Assembly: GCA_030603365.1 (NCBI GenBank)
Contig: JAUVXV010000001.1
Coordinates: 496,001-560,000 of the forward strand
DNA length: 64,000 nt
Source: Candidatus Heimdallarchaeota archaeon
GTDB taxonomy: Archaea; Asgardarchaeota; Heimdallarchaeia; Heimdallarchaeales; Heimdallarchaeaceae
Reading direction: 5' to 3'
The translations under genes and the position numbers were made by a program. The stretch's first letter is position 1; every line of letters begins with the position of its first letter. The notes beneath the pieces were generated by a model. That model did no database searches, was not told the DNA's origin, and saw only the letters and a program-made list of their open reading frames with translations. This document shows, in pieces, positions 54,166 through 63,736 of the stretch.

Positions 54166-55308
54166 CTAACCTATATTATTAAAAAATTGTGTTAAAGTTT
54201 TCTGATTATCATCTATTTTCATTAAATTTGAAATTTTTACTCCAATTAATCTTATATCTTCAGGTTTTTTTCCTTCAAACTCTTCTAGAAGTTTCATTAC
54301 AACAACTCTTACATGTTTAGGAGATGTATTGTAACTTGTTAATGAATGAGCTCTTGTATAGGTTTCAAAGTTTTTGAAACGAATTTTCAGAGTAATAGTT
54401 CTGAAACTCATTTTTTTAACTGTCAATCTAGTAACTATCGCATCTATAGAAGAATCTATTCTTATCCAAATCTCTTCCCATGAATTATACTTCTCAAAAA
54501 AAGTACGTTCTTCACTGATAGATTTTCGTTCATGACGAACAAATTTCTCTCCTGTATTTTCAGTATTATAGCCATTTACAAGTTTCCATGTTTTTAGACC
54601 ATATTTACCAAATTTTTGATAAGCAAGTTGATGAGGAAGTTTTGCCAAATCACCACAGAGTTCAACATTCTCTTTGCTGAATACTTCAAAACTTTTCCTT
54701 CCCACGCCTGGAATAATAGTGATATTCAAAGGAGCTAGGAATTCTGATATTTCAAGAGGTTTAACCACAACTAATCCATCAGGTTTATCGGAATCAGAAG
54801 CAATTTTTGCCAAAATTCTATTAGGTGCAATACCTATTGAACAAGTTATTTCTTCACTTGCATAGACGTCATCTTTTAATTCTGTTGCTAATCTTTTTGC
54901 TTCTTCATAATCTGCCACAACATCTGTTAAATCGAGATATGCTTCATCATTTCCTGCAACCTTCATTGTGGGAGAATAATACTCTAATATCTTCATTATA
55001 CTCTTTGATACTTCTCCGTAAAGCTTGAACGACCCACGTACCATTGTTAGATGGGGACATAATTTCAAAGCCTGATTAATTGGCATTCCTGAGTGAATCC
55101 CAAATTTTCTTGCTTCATAGGAACAAGTACTCACAACACCTTGCTTGGTTTTAGGATTGCCACCAACAACCAATGGTAACCCTTCTAATTCAGGATTTTC
55201 TCTAATTTCGACAGATGCAAAAAATGCATCTAAGTCCATATAGAGAATTATTGAATCAAATGTTTGTTCTCTTTCTGAGAAATAAACAATTTGATTAGCA
55301 AGGGTCAT
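54166..55308 (-). CDS. dinB: DNA polymerase IV (Y family, DinB/Dpo4-like) with PIP box
   Basis: Pol IV synthesises past DNA lesions. The protein (380 aa) has YMDLDAFFASVE (about 23-34) with the first metal aspartates, the nucleotide-binding STCSYEARKFGI loop, NDEAYLDLT (catalytic D and E, about 119-127; usually SIDEAYLD), and a C-terminal little-finger domain. It ends QKTLTQFFNNIG, a clear PCNA-interacting (PIP) motif QxxLxxFF. ATG 55308. It is the first gene of a set with priL (26 bases) and priS on the same strand, so the bypass polymerase is cotranscribed with the primase. Confidence 0.95.
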   Translation of the reverse strand: MTLANQIVYFSEREQTFDSIILYMDLDAFFASVEIRENPELEGLPLVVGGNPKTKQGVVSTCSYEARKFGIHSGMPINQALKLCPHLTMVRGSFKLYGEVSKSIMKILEYYSPTMKVAGNDEAYLDLTDVVADYEEAKRLATELKDDVYASEEITCSIGIAPNRILAKIASDSDKPDGLVVVKPLEISEFLAPLNITIIPGVGRKSFEVFSKENVELCGDLAKLPHQLAYQKFGKYGLKTWKLVNGYNTENTGEKFVRHERKSISEERTFFEKYNSWEEIWIRIDSSIDAIVTRLTVKKMSFRTITLKIRFKNFETYTRAHSLTSYNTSPKHVRVVVMKLLEEFEGKKPEDIRLIGVKISNLMKIDDNQKTLTQFFNNIG

Positions 55309-55361
55309 ATGATATTAAAATGGATTTTTCAATATAAAAATACAAAAAAAGAATGAAGAAG

Positions 55362-57386
55362 CTATCTTCTTCTTCGAATAAAGATAACAACTAAAGCTAC
55401 AACACTCAATATTGGAAGTGCTACTAATGGTAATAACTCAGGAGTTACATCAGGAACAGAACCTGGAGTTGGAGTATCAATTATGAAATCGCTGTTACAA
55501 TCATTAGTATCAACATTACCAAATTCTCTCTGTAATGTCTGATCATCTCCAGTTGTAGCACCACTCCAAGTAGTGACACCAGATACACTTCCAGATCCCC
55601 ATGCTACAGCATCTCTTATTGTACCAGAAGGGTCTTCAAGAATAATCTCGTCTCCAGAATTAGCAAGTTGAATATCTCCTAACCCATAATCTGCAGGTGG
55701 TGCTGAAACAGGTATTGCTGCCATTTCACTCTCATATGTTGAACTATCAGAGTTGAAAATCAAGACTTCATCTGATTCTATTTGTGCATTATTGGGCATG
55801 TTGTATGCCCCCTCATTATCTGTTAATGACCAACCTTCAAGGTAGATTGCAAAATCAAATGCATTAAAAACTTCCACAAATTCACCATTAGGTTCAGAAA
55901 CTGCATCATATCTGACTTCAGTGATTAGTAGATCCCATTCATCAAGGTTGATGATATTAATCTTTGATTCTATTTCAATTGGGTCTCCTACTGTTGGAGT
56001 CCCTACTACTTTGACAATATGAATGCCATCATCATAAGAATCGGTATTAACACTTATGCTAACAATTCCATCAGGATTAGACCATACATGGACTGATAAA
56101 CCATCTATGAATAATTCACCTTCAGTGTATGTATTAACGGCAAAAGAAACTTGGAAATTGTAATCATTTGAAGCTATTCCACCTACCTTTGGAGATACAA
56201 GCGCAATGGGTGCCGCATAACCTACTGGTACTTCACTATTAGCCCAGTCATAATCAAAAACAGTTTTGAAATAAGCTGCAATATTAGAATTCTTAACAAT
56301 TGCTCCTGCTTCTCTGTTATTCTCCATAGAGTTATTTGACCAGTTTATACTTGAAACCTGAACTGTTTCACCATCAACAGAAACATACTTGTTATGATTG
56401 TGACCAAGTCCTTTGAAGAATCTAACTTGTGCTCCATTGTTAATCAGTACTTCTGTAACATTCTCATTTGCCACACCTGGTTCAGGGATAAGTACTCTCA
56501 CAGCAACACCTCTAAGTGCTGCATCAATTACATCATTAAGCAAATCACAATCAAACTTAATGTATTGCAACTCTAAATCTAAACTAATAGTTGCAGATTG
56601 GATGAGATTAGAGAGAAGTTCATAACCGTTATCTGGTGCAAAAATTGGTGTTACTTCAGCAGATTCTACAAAAGTTGTGTAATCAAATGGATGCTCATAT
56701 GTTCCTGTAGTTTCATTGGCTTGTAGAGTACCTGTATGAGCTATTATGGTGTAGGCTGTTGAAATCCCATTATCATCAAAGAATACATCTTCATAGTAAC
56801 CAGCAATGTCAACATCATTAAAGATGAAACCCATTTCTCTATTTGTTCTTGCCCCTTCATATTGAGGGATACTAGAAGGTGCCCAATTTCCGGAATATAC
56901 AAATGCTTGTTGACTATCAACTATCCAGAATTTAGCATGGGTAAAAGTAAAGGAACTGCTTGTCCAAAACACATCAATTCCTGCATCATATAATCTCCAA
57001 GCTGCTTCCTCAGTGTATTCATCTTCATAGCTATTTACTCGATCATCAGAAAGTTGGACTACAACATCTACTCCTCTGTTATGGGCTCTGATCAACTCAC
57101 TTACTAAAGGTTCACTTGAGAGAGTATAAACTTCTAAATAGAATGAGGTTAGAGAATTCTTAATTGAGTTTAAGACTATTTCATAAGCATTGTCAGGACC
57201 TACAAAAGCTGTAATATTAGTAGTACCTGTAAATGTTTCTGGTATTATGGCATTTATCACATATTCATCTATACCAGTAGTAATCTGATTTCCAGCAGTT
57301 ACTTGATTTTCTACATTAATTGCAGAAAAAATAGGTAAAAGTAGCGACAAAATAACCAGTAAACTAAATTGTTTTTTTCTTATCAT
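55362..57386 (-). CDS. Secreted phospholipase D-family protein with lamin-tail domain
   Basis: The protein (674 aa from ATG 57386) starts with a signal peptide (MIRKKQFSLLVILSLLLPIF) and has two intact HKD motifs of the PLD superfamily. Motif 1 is HAKFWIVD (H150, K152, D157) followed by YSGNW; motif 2 is HNKYVSVD, followed by VSSINWSNNS. A lamin-tail (LTD)-like beta-sandwich follows in the C-terminal third (LLITEVRYDAVSEPNGEFVE, IYLEGWSLTDNEGA). The protein ends in one transmembrane helix (LPILSVVALVVIFI) and RRRR. It is probably an external nuclease or lipid hydrolase held at the membrane. A TTG at 57434 is an alternative start, but it leaves the signal peptide internal. Confidence 0.88.
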   Translation of the reverse strand: MIRKKQFSLLVILSLLLPIFSAINVENQVTAGNQITTGIDEYVINAIIPETFTGTTNITAFVGPDNAYEIVLNSIKNSLTSFYLEVYTLSSEPLVSELIRAHNRGVDVVVQLSDDRVNSYEDEYTEEAAWRLYDAGIDVFWTSSSFTFTHAKFWIVDSQQAFVYSGNWAPSSIPQYEGARTNREMGFIFNDVDIAGYYEDVFFDDNGISTAYTIIAHTGTLQANETTGTYEHPFDYTTFVESAEVTPIFAPDNGYELLSNLIQSATISLDLELQYIKFDCDLLNDVIDAALRGVAVRVLIPEPGVANENVTEVLINNGAQVRFFKGLGHNHNKYVSVDGETVQVSSINWSNNSMENNREAGAIVKNSNIAAYFKTVFDYDWANSEVPVGYAAPIALVSPKVGGIASNDYNFQVSFAVNTYTEGELFIDGLSVHVWSNPDGIVSISVNTDSYDDGIHIVKVVGTPTVGDPIEIESKINIINLDEWDLLITEVRYDAVSEPNGEFVEVFNAFDFAIYLEGWSLTDNEGAYNMPNNAQIESDEVLIFNSDSSTYESEMAAIPVSAPPADYGLGDIQLANSGDEIILEDPSGTIRDAVAWGSGSVSGVTTWSGATTGDDQTLQREFGNVDTNDCNSDFIIDTPTPGSVPDVTPELLPLVALPILSVVALVVIFIRRRR

Positions 57387-57449
57387 AGGTATACATACAA
57401 AATTTCCCTTAATAAATATGTATCGTCTACGCAAAAAAATCAGTGACCT

Positions 57450-57905
57450 TTATCTTACTTTCTTTAGCAGTTCAGAAGCTTTTTTCAGTTCATTTGAAGC
57501 GTTAGGTCTTCTTGCTGATCTTTGGATGAATCTTTCAAATTGCTGATATTCCTTTTCAGTTATATCAAGTGTTTGAATTATTTCACTAGAGGATAGATTT
57601 TCAATAGCAGGAATCTCTGATAATTCAATAGCAAATTCTATAGGTGTTAATTTGTCTTTGAATACTAGAAAAGGTTCTCCCCAAATTTGCTTAAGAAAGT
57701 TAAGATCTTCTTCATTAGCTCCCCAAACATGAATAGAATGACCATTATCTCTGATTTTTTCTGAGATTTTGATTCTAGATTTAACAAAGATAAAGTGTCC
57801 ATCTCCTGTGTCATGTTGCTTCACTTCAGCATCATACCTTGTTGCAACGTTATGGAGTTGGTTCAATATCTGTTGCTTATCAATGGGTTTGAAAATTATT
57901 TTCAT
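57450..57905 (-). CDS. Hypothetical protein, 151 aa
   Basis: I do not recognise this protein. It is soluble, with no cysteine pairs or membrane helix. An alpha/beta N-terminal part (MKIIFKPIDKQQILNQL, GHFIFVKSRIKISEKI) is followed by an alpha-helical end (ITEKEYQQFERFIQRSA, ELKKASELLKKV). ATG 57905. It lies between the PLD gene and the XPD-like helicase gene on the same strand, 56 bases after the latter. Confidence 0.6.
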   Translation of the reverse strand: MKIIFKPIDKQQILNQLHNVATRYDAEVKQHDTGDGHFIFVKSRIKISEKIRDNGHSIHVWGANEEDLNFLKQIWGEPFLVFKDKLTPIEFAIELSEIPAIENLSSSEIIQTLDITEKEYQQFERFIQRSARRPNASNELKKASELLKKVR

Positions 57906-57961
57906 ATATTAACTCATGAACCAAAAGCATAAAATTGTTTCTCAAATGCTAAAGAACACAG

Positions 57962-60103
57962 TTAAATTTCATGGTAATCATAAAATTTGGTTATTTTATC
58001 CTCTAGAATTATAGATTCGGCTTGAACAAGATGTAAATTCTCTTTCAACCAGTTTGGTAAATGTTTTTTGTAATAATGTCTTATAAAACGGTAATCTAGA
58101 AGCACTATTACTGCATAATCCTCTAAACTTCTTATAGGTCTTCCAGCTGCTTGAGAAGCTCTTGTTAGTGCAGGAATATTATATCCAAATTCTCTTCCTT
58201 TAGTTGGGAATTGACTCTCTAAATATTCGATCATTGCATTAACAGTTGGACTAGGACGTGCATAGGGTATACCTACAATAATTACACTTTGCATCTCTTT
58301 CCCAGGGTAATCACTTCCTTCGGAAGACCGTCCTCCTAAGACAGAAATCAAAACCGCACCATTTTTTCGAGACTCGTTTTTAAAGTCCTCAATTAACTTA
58401 TCATTTTCTAATGAAGACATACCTTGATAAGCTATGAAAAGAGGTTTTGATAGACTTCTTTCCAAACCTATATCCAGTAGACTCTTCATAATTGAATAAC
58501 TCGCGCAAAAAACACCTGTATTTTTTGGGGTAGATTCAACTACTGTGTTAATAACCTCAACCATTTTTAAAAAAGTCGCAGGGACTCTATCTTCGAGTTT
58601 AGAAGAAATTTTGTCTATAACTAAAGTAATATGATTTTCTTTTTCATAAGGAGAAGGTAGATTTAGACTTACAGTTTTAGCCTCAGGGATACCTACCAGA
58701 GAAATATATGCATCGAATGGATCTAAAGTTCCTGATAATGAAACTGTGAGATAGGTTTTTTCAAAAATCTCTTTTGTGATAGTTCTAGGATCTAGAGAGA
58801 GTGAGATTAATTTGGAATTAGAATCTCCGCTTTTTGTTTCGGTTTTTGATTGGAAGAATGCATAACTCTGTTTTCCTTTATTTTCCAATAATTGATTTAG
58901 GTGTTTAGCAACAGCATTATTGTAAGACAGTGGAGCTTTATTCTGCTTAACTTGAATCTCTTTAACAAAATCACCTAATCTTTCTAGAGCTTGTATGAGT
59001 TTGTTATCAATTTGCTGCTTAGCTCTTTTTTCAACTTTTTCTATGAATTCATTGGGATCTATTCTTACTTCTTCGCCAACACCTAATTCCTTCGTATCAT
59101 CATTTAAAACTGACTGTAACGCTTCTAACAAATCATAAATCTCTCCCATCTTATATTTCATCGCCTCAGATTGAGCTTGATCTATACTATAACTAGTCAA
59201 TATGCTACTGCTGATATCAACAGCTGTAGATGGTAAATTATGGGCTTCATCTATGATTAGAATCAAATCATCAAGTCCTTTTTCAAGATTTTGAAGGAAC
59301 GAATTTCGTATACTTGGATTAAAGATGTACTGATAACTTACTGCAATTACATTAGAATTAGATGTTATTTTCTTCGAAATCTCAAAAGGACACATTTCCA
59401 GAGATTTACCAATATCAAGGATTTCCAAACTATCTAATATTTGATTGTAAGTAATCTTTTTCATATTATCGAGTTTTTGCTTTTTACCCATGTTAAGGAA
59501 ATACTTGCATTTACCTTCTTTCTTCAAATATCTACAAATATCCGCAGCATTAGCGGCATCAAGTGAGAATTTTTGGATAATTGGGTGCAAACATAGCTCC
59601 TTCCTTCCTCTTAAAGCAACTCCAGAAATAGGTTTAAGTTGTTTAATCATCTTGAGCTCTTCAATTACTCTGCTCATTTGTTGATGTGTACGACAACTAT
59701 ATACCACTGTTTTGTTTTTTTCAAGACTAATAGGAAGAACAGCAGTCAAAATCGCTATTGTTTTTCCAACTCCATTTGCAGCTTGAATAATAAAGTGATA
59801 CCCTCTTTTCCCTTTTTTTGTAATAGTTTCTGCAATCTCCTTTTGTAGTGGTCTAATTGATAGATATGGAAAAAAGCTTTCCCAATTTTTTTGTCCAGAT
59901 TTTTGCTTCTTTAATTCTGGATCTATTATTTTAGATGGTTTTGTTTGTTTAGTTTGTGATATCTTTTTTTTAACAACTGTTATCTTCTTGCACTTAGAGC
60001 ATTGCTTTTCACCATAACCATTCGGAAGAATCTTTCCACAATCTGGACAAAAGATGTATGCATCATTTTCTTGTTCTCCCGTATCAAAAGAATGGTTATT
60101 CAT
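57962..60103 (-). CDS. XPD/Rad3-related DNA helicase with N-terminal zinc ribbon
   Basis: An SF2 iron-sulphur helicase (713 aa from ATG 60103). An N-terminal zinc ribbon has C19, C22, C35 and C38 (FCPDCGK, CSKCKK). Walker A is AANGVGKT (108-115). The four cluster cysteines are C171, C190, C199 and C238 (ELCLHP, ICRYL, GKCKYF, MCPFE). DEAH is at 285-288 (IIDEAHNLP), and the C-terminal half holds the Rad3-like motifs V and VI (GRSSEGSDYPG, RASQAAGRPIRS). Such helicases act in repair or as DinG-type unwinders. The zinc ribbon is not usual in XPD. The ATG is supported by a TATA box at 60132-60139; a TTG at 60175 lies upstream of that box. Confidence 0.92.
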   Translation of the reverse strand: MNNHSFDTGEQENDAYIFCPDCGKILPNGYGEKQCSKCKKITVVKKKISQTKQTKPSKIIDPELKKQKSGQKNWESFFPYLSIRPLQKEIAETITKKGKRGYHFIIQAANGVGKTIAILTAVLPISLEKNKTVVYSCRTHQQMSRVIEELKMIKQLKPISGVALRGRKELCLHPIIQKFSLDAANAADICRYLKKEGKCKYFLNMGKKQKLDNMKKITYNQILDSLEILDIGKSLEMCPFEISKKITSNSNVIAVSYQYIFNPSIRNSFLQNLEKGLDDLILIIDEAHNLPSTAVDISSSILTSYSIDQAQSEAMKYKMGEIYDLLEALQSVLNDDTKELGVGEEVRIDPNEFIEKVEKRAKQQIDNKLIQALERLGDFVKEIQVKQNKAPLSYNNAVAKHLNQLLENKGKQSYAFFQSKTETKSGDSNSKLISLSLDPRTITKEIFEKTYLTVSLSGTLDPFDAYISLVGIPEAKTVSLNLPSPYEKENHITLVIDKISSKLEDRVPATFLKMVEVINTVVESTPKNTGVFCASYSIMKSLLDIGLERSLSKPLFIAYQGMSSLENDKLIEDFKNESRKNGAVLISVLGGRSSEGSDYPGKEMQSVIIVGIPYARPSPTVNAMIEYLESQFPTKGREFGYNIPALTRASQAAGRPIRSLEDYAVIVLLDYRFIRHYYKKHLPNWLKENLHLVQAESIILEDKITKFYDYHEI

Positions 60104-60131
60104 AAGCTTCTTTGCTCTGTTCCAAAGAGGT

Positions 60132-60139
60132 CTTATAAG
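60132..60139 (-). promoter_or_regulatory. TATA box of the XPD-like helicase gene
   Basis: CTTATAAG is centred 32 bases before ATG 60103, predicting a start near 60109 and an almost leaderless message. Confidence 0.55.
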
Positions 60140-60309
60140 CTTTGTCAAGGGAGTAAGGTGAAAATAAAAAGTCAAGTAACAATAACTCTGTATTCAAGAG
60201 AATCTTTGGTTTAGTTTACTGGAAAAATAGTTAATTTAATAAGTTACTTTGTACATTATATAAGTAACAGCTTGAAACTAGACTGGAAAATACAAAACAG
60301 CTAGTAATC

Positions 60310-60320
60310 TTTAAATATAA
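60310..60320 (+). promoter_or_regulatory. TATA box of the TPR gene
   Basis: TTTAAATATAA predicts a transcription start near 60340, 80 bases before ATG 60422. That leaves an unusually long leader for this window, where several other promoters give short or no leaders. Confidence 0.5.
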
Positions 60321-60421
60321 CACAAAGTGAAGAGCTATTTCATCACTGGCTCTAGTCTCGAAGACTGACACTTAAGTGGCAATATTGAACTGGGGAAACT
60401 CAAGGTCTGGTTTGGGAAGCT

Positions 60422-62197
60422 ATGACTCAAGAAAATATTAGAAATTTAGATGAATTGTTGGAAAATACAGCTATTCTAGTGGAAACTATAGCTTCTGAAA
60501 TTGTACATTCTACGGATAAAATTTATGCAAGTTTTCCTCCTGGTGAAACGGGTTTCAGCCTTTTTGAATTTAAGAACGATAAATTCTTGAGAGAATTTAC
60601 TGAAAATTTTGAAGCAATAAAAACAACAATAGAGAAAGAAATTACCAATTTACCTTTTGAAAAGGAAAATGAGGTTCTAATACTAGCGAACCTTCTAACT
60701 GAATTAAAAGAATACGATTTAGCAATTCAAATTTATCATTATCTAACCCAATATAATCCTGAGAATCGTTTTGCATGGGCGAATTTAATGTCTATTTTCA
60801 TTCTTAAAGGCAAACACGACAAAGCGATGGATTGTTATTTGCACCTTCCACCAGATTTTCTTGAACATGCAAACAACGAAAAGAAAGATGCAACTGCAGA
60901 TGCTTACAGAATCCTTAATATTTCTACTGCATATCCACTACATAAATCACTTAGTTCTATAGGTCGAAGAGCTCAATCCTCAACAGATCTCAAACACCAT
61001 TTTGAGCAAGAATTACGTGATTTGTATACTAACAAGGATTTTGTAAATGGTCAAGAAGCCTTAGCGAATGGTAACACTGATGAAGCATTCATACTTTTTT
61101 CAAGTGTAGTCCTTAAACAACCTGACAGTCATGTTCTTCTCTTCTTTACAGGAAAAGCTGCAATAGAAGGACAACATTACCTTATTGCAGAAGAATATTT
61201 CAAAAAAGCTATTCAAATTAAGAATGATATACCTGAATACTGGAATGAACTTGCTGATTGTTTCTTCTTACAACATAAGAATGAGCAAGCAATAAAGGCA
61301 TTAAAGACAGCTTTAACTCTAGATCCAACATGTTTAGAGTGTTGGAATTTAGCAGGTAAAGCTTTCTCCACTATTGAATCTATGAATGAATATGACTATT
61401 TCATAAAACAAGCACAATTAATGTCTTCAGCTGAAGCGATATTAAGTTTCGTTGATGGTTTAATAACTAAAAAACGTTTTGAAAATGCTCTTGAAGTTTT
61501 ACAAATCGGAGTATCTAAATTCCCAGAAGATGTCCGAATCCTTGAGAATTTAGCTTTAGTTTACGAAAGAATGGGTAAATTTGATGAAGCAATTGGAACC
61601 TATGAAGATTTATTGATGACTGGAAAATCTGTTCATAAATATCTACAGAAGATTACTTCTATACTTACTGTTTTACATGATGATAAAAGACTCGTTAGAA
61701 TTCTCAAGATGGTATCCTCTTACTTACCATGGGATGAAACAACCTTGTGGAATAAAATAGGGGACTTATTGATGAGAGCTAAAGATTACTTAGGTGCAAG
61801 TGAAGCTTTTCGTAAAGTAATTTCTTTTGATCCAAATGATTCTAGAATTCAATTTAATCTTGGTCTTGCTTATCAGGAGCTCTCACTTTTCAAAAAAGCA
61901 GAAGAAACTTATCAAAAAGTGCTTGAGTTAAACCCAGACGATCATGCATGTTTAAACAACCTAGGAAATGTTCTGAAAGAAATGAAAAGATATGATGAGG
62001 CTATAGAATCATATCAAACCGCAATAGAAATTGAACCAGATAAAGCAATTTCTTGGGCAAATCTAGGAATTATATACGAAGAGCTCAAATTAAAAAATGA
62101 AGCAAAAGAATGTTATCAGAAAGCTAAAGATATTTCCATGAAAAATAAAGATTATAAAACAGCTGCAAAATTCGAGGAATGGGAAAATTCAATATGA
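60422..62197 (+). CDS. TPR-repeat protein
   Basis: The protein (591 aa) is mostly helical repeat. After a less regular N-terminus (about 1-90), TPR units recur, most clearly in the C-terminal half: ALVYERMGKFDEAIGTYEDL, NLGLAYQELSLFKKAEETYQ, NLGNVLKEMKRYDEAIESYQ and NLGIIYEELKLKNEAKECYQ. TPR arrays are scaffolds. The last bases overlap the start of the PD-(D/E)XK-like gene by four bases (ATGA), so the two proteins are made together and may act as a pair. ATG 60422. Confidence 0.85.
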   Translation: MTQENIRNLDELLENTAILVETIASEIVHSTDKIYASFPPGETGFSLFEFKNDKFLREFTENFEAIKTTIEKEITNLPFEKENEVLILANLLTELKEYDLAIQIYHYLTQYNPENRFAWANLMSIFILKGKHDKAMDCYLHLPPDFLEHANNEKKDATADAYRILNISTAYPLHKSLSSIGRRAQSSTDLKHHFEQELRDLYTNKDFVNGQEALANGNTDEAFILFSSVVLKQPDSHVLLFFTGKAAIEGQHYLIAEEYFKKAIQIKNDIPEYWNELADCFFLQHKNEQAIKALKTALTLDPTCLECWNLAGKAFSTIESMNEYDYFIKQAQLMSSAEAILSFVDGLITKKRFENALEVLQIGVSKFPEDVRILENLALVYERMGKFDEAIGTYEDLLMTGKSVHKYLQKITSILTVLHDDKRLVRILKMVSSYLPWDETTLWNKIGDLLMRAKDYLGASEAFRKVISFDPNDSRIQFNLGLAYQELSLFKKAEETYQKVLELNPDDHACLNNLGNVLKEMKRYDEAIESYQTAIEIEPDKAISWANLGIIYEELKLKNEAKECYQKAKDISMKNKDYKTAAKFEEWENSI

Positions 62198-62733
62198 GCT
62201 TTTCGAAAGAGAAAAAACATCTTGAATGGCAAGAAGTACCCCTTAAAATAGCTAGATTTTTAAGAAATAATAGTTTTGAAGTTTGGAACGAAAGATCAAT
62301 TGAAAAGAAAAGAGTTGATATTCTTGCTAAACGGGCCTACAAGAACAAAACTTATTATATTATACTCGAATTCAAGCATTACGAGAAAGTAACAGGTAGT
62401 GCAGAAGATAAATTTCTAGAACAGTTACGAGAGTATCTGAGGATATTTGTTCAACGAGAACTGAAGAGAAAAGGTTTCAGTCACATATCTCGCAATTATG
62501 TTTTTATTGGTTATCTTGTTCTCTCAAAGGATTATGGTATATATAAAAACCGTCGTAAAAACTGGAGAAAAGAAAGATTATTTCCTGAAGATAAGGATTT
62601 AGAATATATTTGGAAACGAAATCTGTATCTCTTCAGTTCAACTGAGGACTATATTCGTTCGAATTTGGAATTAGTTGGATTACCCTTTTACTCCCAGACC
62701 TCTATTCAGGATTTTACTGATAAAGAAATATAA
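62194..62733 (+). CDS. PD-(D/E)XK nuclease-fold protein
   Basis: The 179-residue protein has the core of a restriction-endonuclease-like fold: RVDILA (the aspartate of the PD motif), a short spacer, and IILEFKHYE (ExK) at about 42-72, with NKTYYIILEF as the central strand. A tail with RRKNWRKERLF is basic and could bind DNA or RNA. Whether it cuts nucleic acid is not known. ATG 62194 overlaps the stop of the TPR gene; an in-frame ATG at 62179 lies inside that gene. It is soluble. Confidence 0.7.
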   Translation: MSFSKEKKHLEWQEVPLKIARFLRNNSFEVWNERSIEKKRVDILAKRAYKNKTYYIILEFKHYEKVTGSAEDKFLEQLREYLRIFVQRELKRKGFSHISRNYVFIGYLVLSKDYGIYKNRRKNWRKERLFPEDKDLEYIWKRNLYLFSSTEDYIRSNLELVGLPFYSQTSIQDFTDKEI

Positions 62734-62768
62734 TAACAGTAAAAAACCCTTAGTGTAATTTAGTTTTA

Positions 62769-63683
62769 ATGAGTGTTGACCTATCCAAATTTAAAGATGA
62801 GTTGTATTCGATTCATATTCTTGAAGAAGGTGTGAATCTATTTAGTGAAAAGTTCGAAGATTTTTTAAATGTTGATGATGTTCTTGTATTTGGTTTTATT
62901 TCAGCACTTTATAGCTATACATATGCCATAGGTCATGAAGAAGTCAAATCAATTGATTTCGGAAGTTGTAAGTTTCTTTTCTTGCAATTGTTTGATAATA
63001 GATTATTAGTAGTTATTACTAAAGATGAGATTTCAAGTGAGAATGAAAATATTTTGTTGAAGAATATTGCACTCAGATATGAAATTCTGACTGAAAACAA
63101 ATCTATTGGTCAGATTAAATCTTTACTTGACATAGAAAATACTATTATCCCTCTAGATATTGTTGCTGAGATTAGAAAGAAGAAATACAAGAAACAAGAA
63201 GAAGATGCTATCCCCCTAGACCTTCCAGCAATTCCTGAGATACAAATACCTGAAGTAAAAATTGAGAATTTTTATGTAGAGATGCTCACTGATGAAACAC
63301 AACTCTCTGTGGATAAACTTAATACAATTAAAAAAACTTTAACAAACTTCTTTCTAGGATATAAGACTTTAATATCAAGCCTTTTTGCAATTGCTAAGCA
63401 AGAAAAATTGATTTCATTTGTTTTTAGCAGAAAAACTTTCGATGAGATATATCCTCTTGTTAAATTCATTATCACTAATCCTTCCGAAATTGATGTGAAT
63501 TCAGAGAGTATTCAGAGTCACATTAAAGGAGTAAAAATTGATGATGAGGATTTATACGTCCTGATTTATCTTTCAAAAAAACAGAACACTAAATCTGTCG
63601 TATTTAGCAAATATAAGGACGAACTTGAATCTCTTGCTCCACACCTAAGTAGAATCTCCAAATTTGTTGAAAAGATGATTTGA
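62769..63683 (+). CDS. Longin/roadblock-like two-domain protein D
   Basis: The protein (304 aa) has an N-terminal alpha/beta domain (about 15-125; VLVFGFISALYSYTYAIG, CKFLFLQLFDNRLLVVIT), longin-like in order, a Pro/Ile-rich linker (about 150-170), and a C-terminal domain (about 185-304) that is only weakly similar to the roadblock-like domains of the 23.7-27.3 kb cluster (TIKKTLTNFFLGYKTLISSL, DLYVLIYLSKK). The family link is weaker than within that cluster. ATG 62769. A roadblock protein gene follows 140 bases later, beyond a 12-bp inverted repeat. Confidence 0.55.
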   Translation: MSVDLSKFKDELYSIHILEEGVNLFSEKFEDFLNVDDVLVFGFISALYSYTYAIGHEEVKSIDFGSCKFLFLQLFDNRLLVVITKDEISSENENILLKNIALRYEILTENKSIGQIKSLLDIENTIIPLDIVAEIRKKKYKKQEEDAIPLDLPAIPEIQIPEVKIENFYVEMLTDETQLSVDKLNTIKKTLTNFFLGYKTLISSLFAIAKQEKLISFVFSRKTFDEIYPLVKFIITNPSEIDVNSESIQSHIKGVKIDDEDLYVLIYLSKKQNTKSVVFSKYKDELESLAPHLSRISKFVEKMI

Positions 63684-63722
63684 TGCTTTTTGAAATCTTT
63701 TCCATATTTTATGTTCTTTGGG

Positions 63723-63730
63723 TTTAAATA
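63723..63730 (+). promoter_or_regulatory. TATA box upstream of the right-edge roadblock gene
   Basis: TTTAAATA predicts a start near 63752, leaving a leader of about 72 nt before ATG 63824. A second AT box at 63778-63785 (TGATATAC) would start nearer to the gene. Confidence 0.45.
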
Positions 63731-63736
63731 CCAATT

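Larger units (their letters stand above)
60104..60421. other. Divergent intergenic region, helicase to TPR gene
   Basis: These 318 bases hold the TATA box of the helicase gene and, for the right-hand gene, TTTAAATATAA at 60310-60320. Between about 60340 and 60421 a GC-richer leader of roughly 80 nt precedes the TPR start. It contains a small hairpin, AGTCT-CGA-AGACT (60354-60366). I see no tRNA or other known RNA in it. Confidence 0.45.

Noticed and set aside
60104..60175. Upstream TTG start at 60175 for the XPD-like helicase
   Set aside because: The TATA box at 60132-60139 lies downstream of it, so the ATG at 60103 is preferred.
60340..60421. Possible tRNA or small RNA in the GC-richer leader before the TPR gene
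   Set aside because: No T-arm GTTCRA signature or closing acceptor stem was found, and only a 5-bp hairpin is visible.
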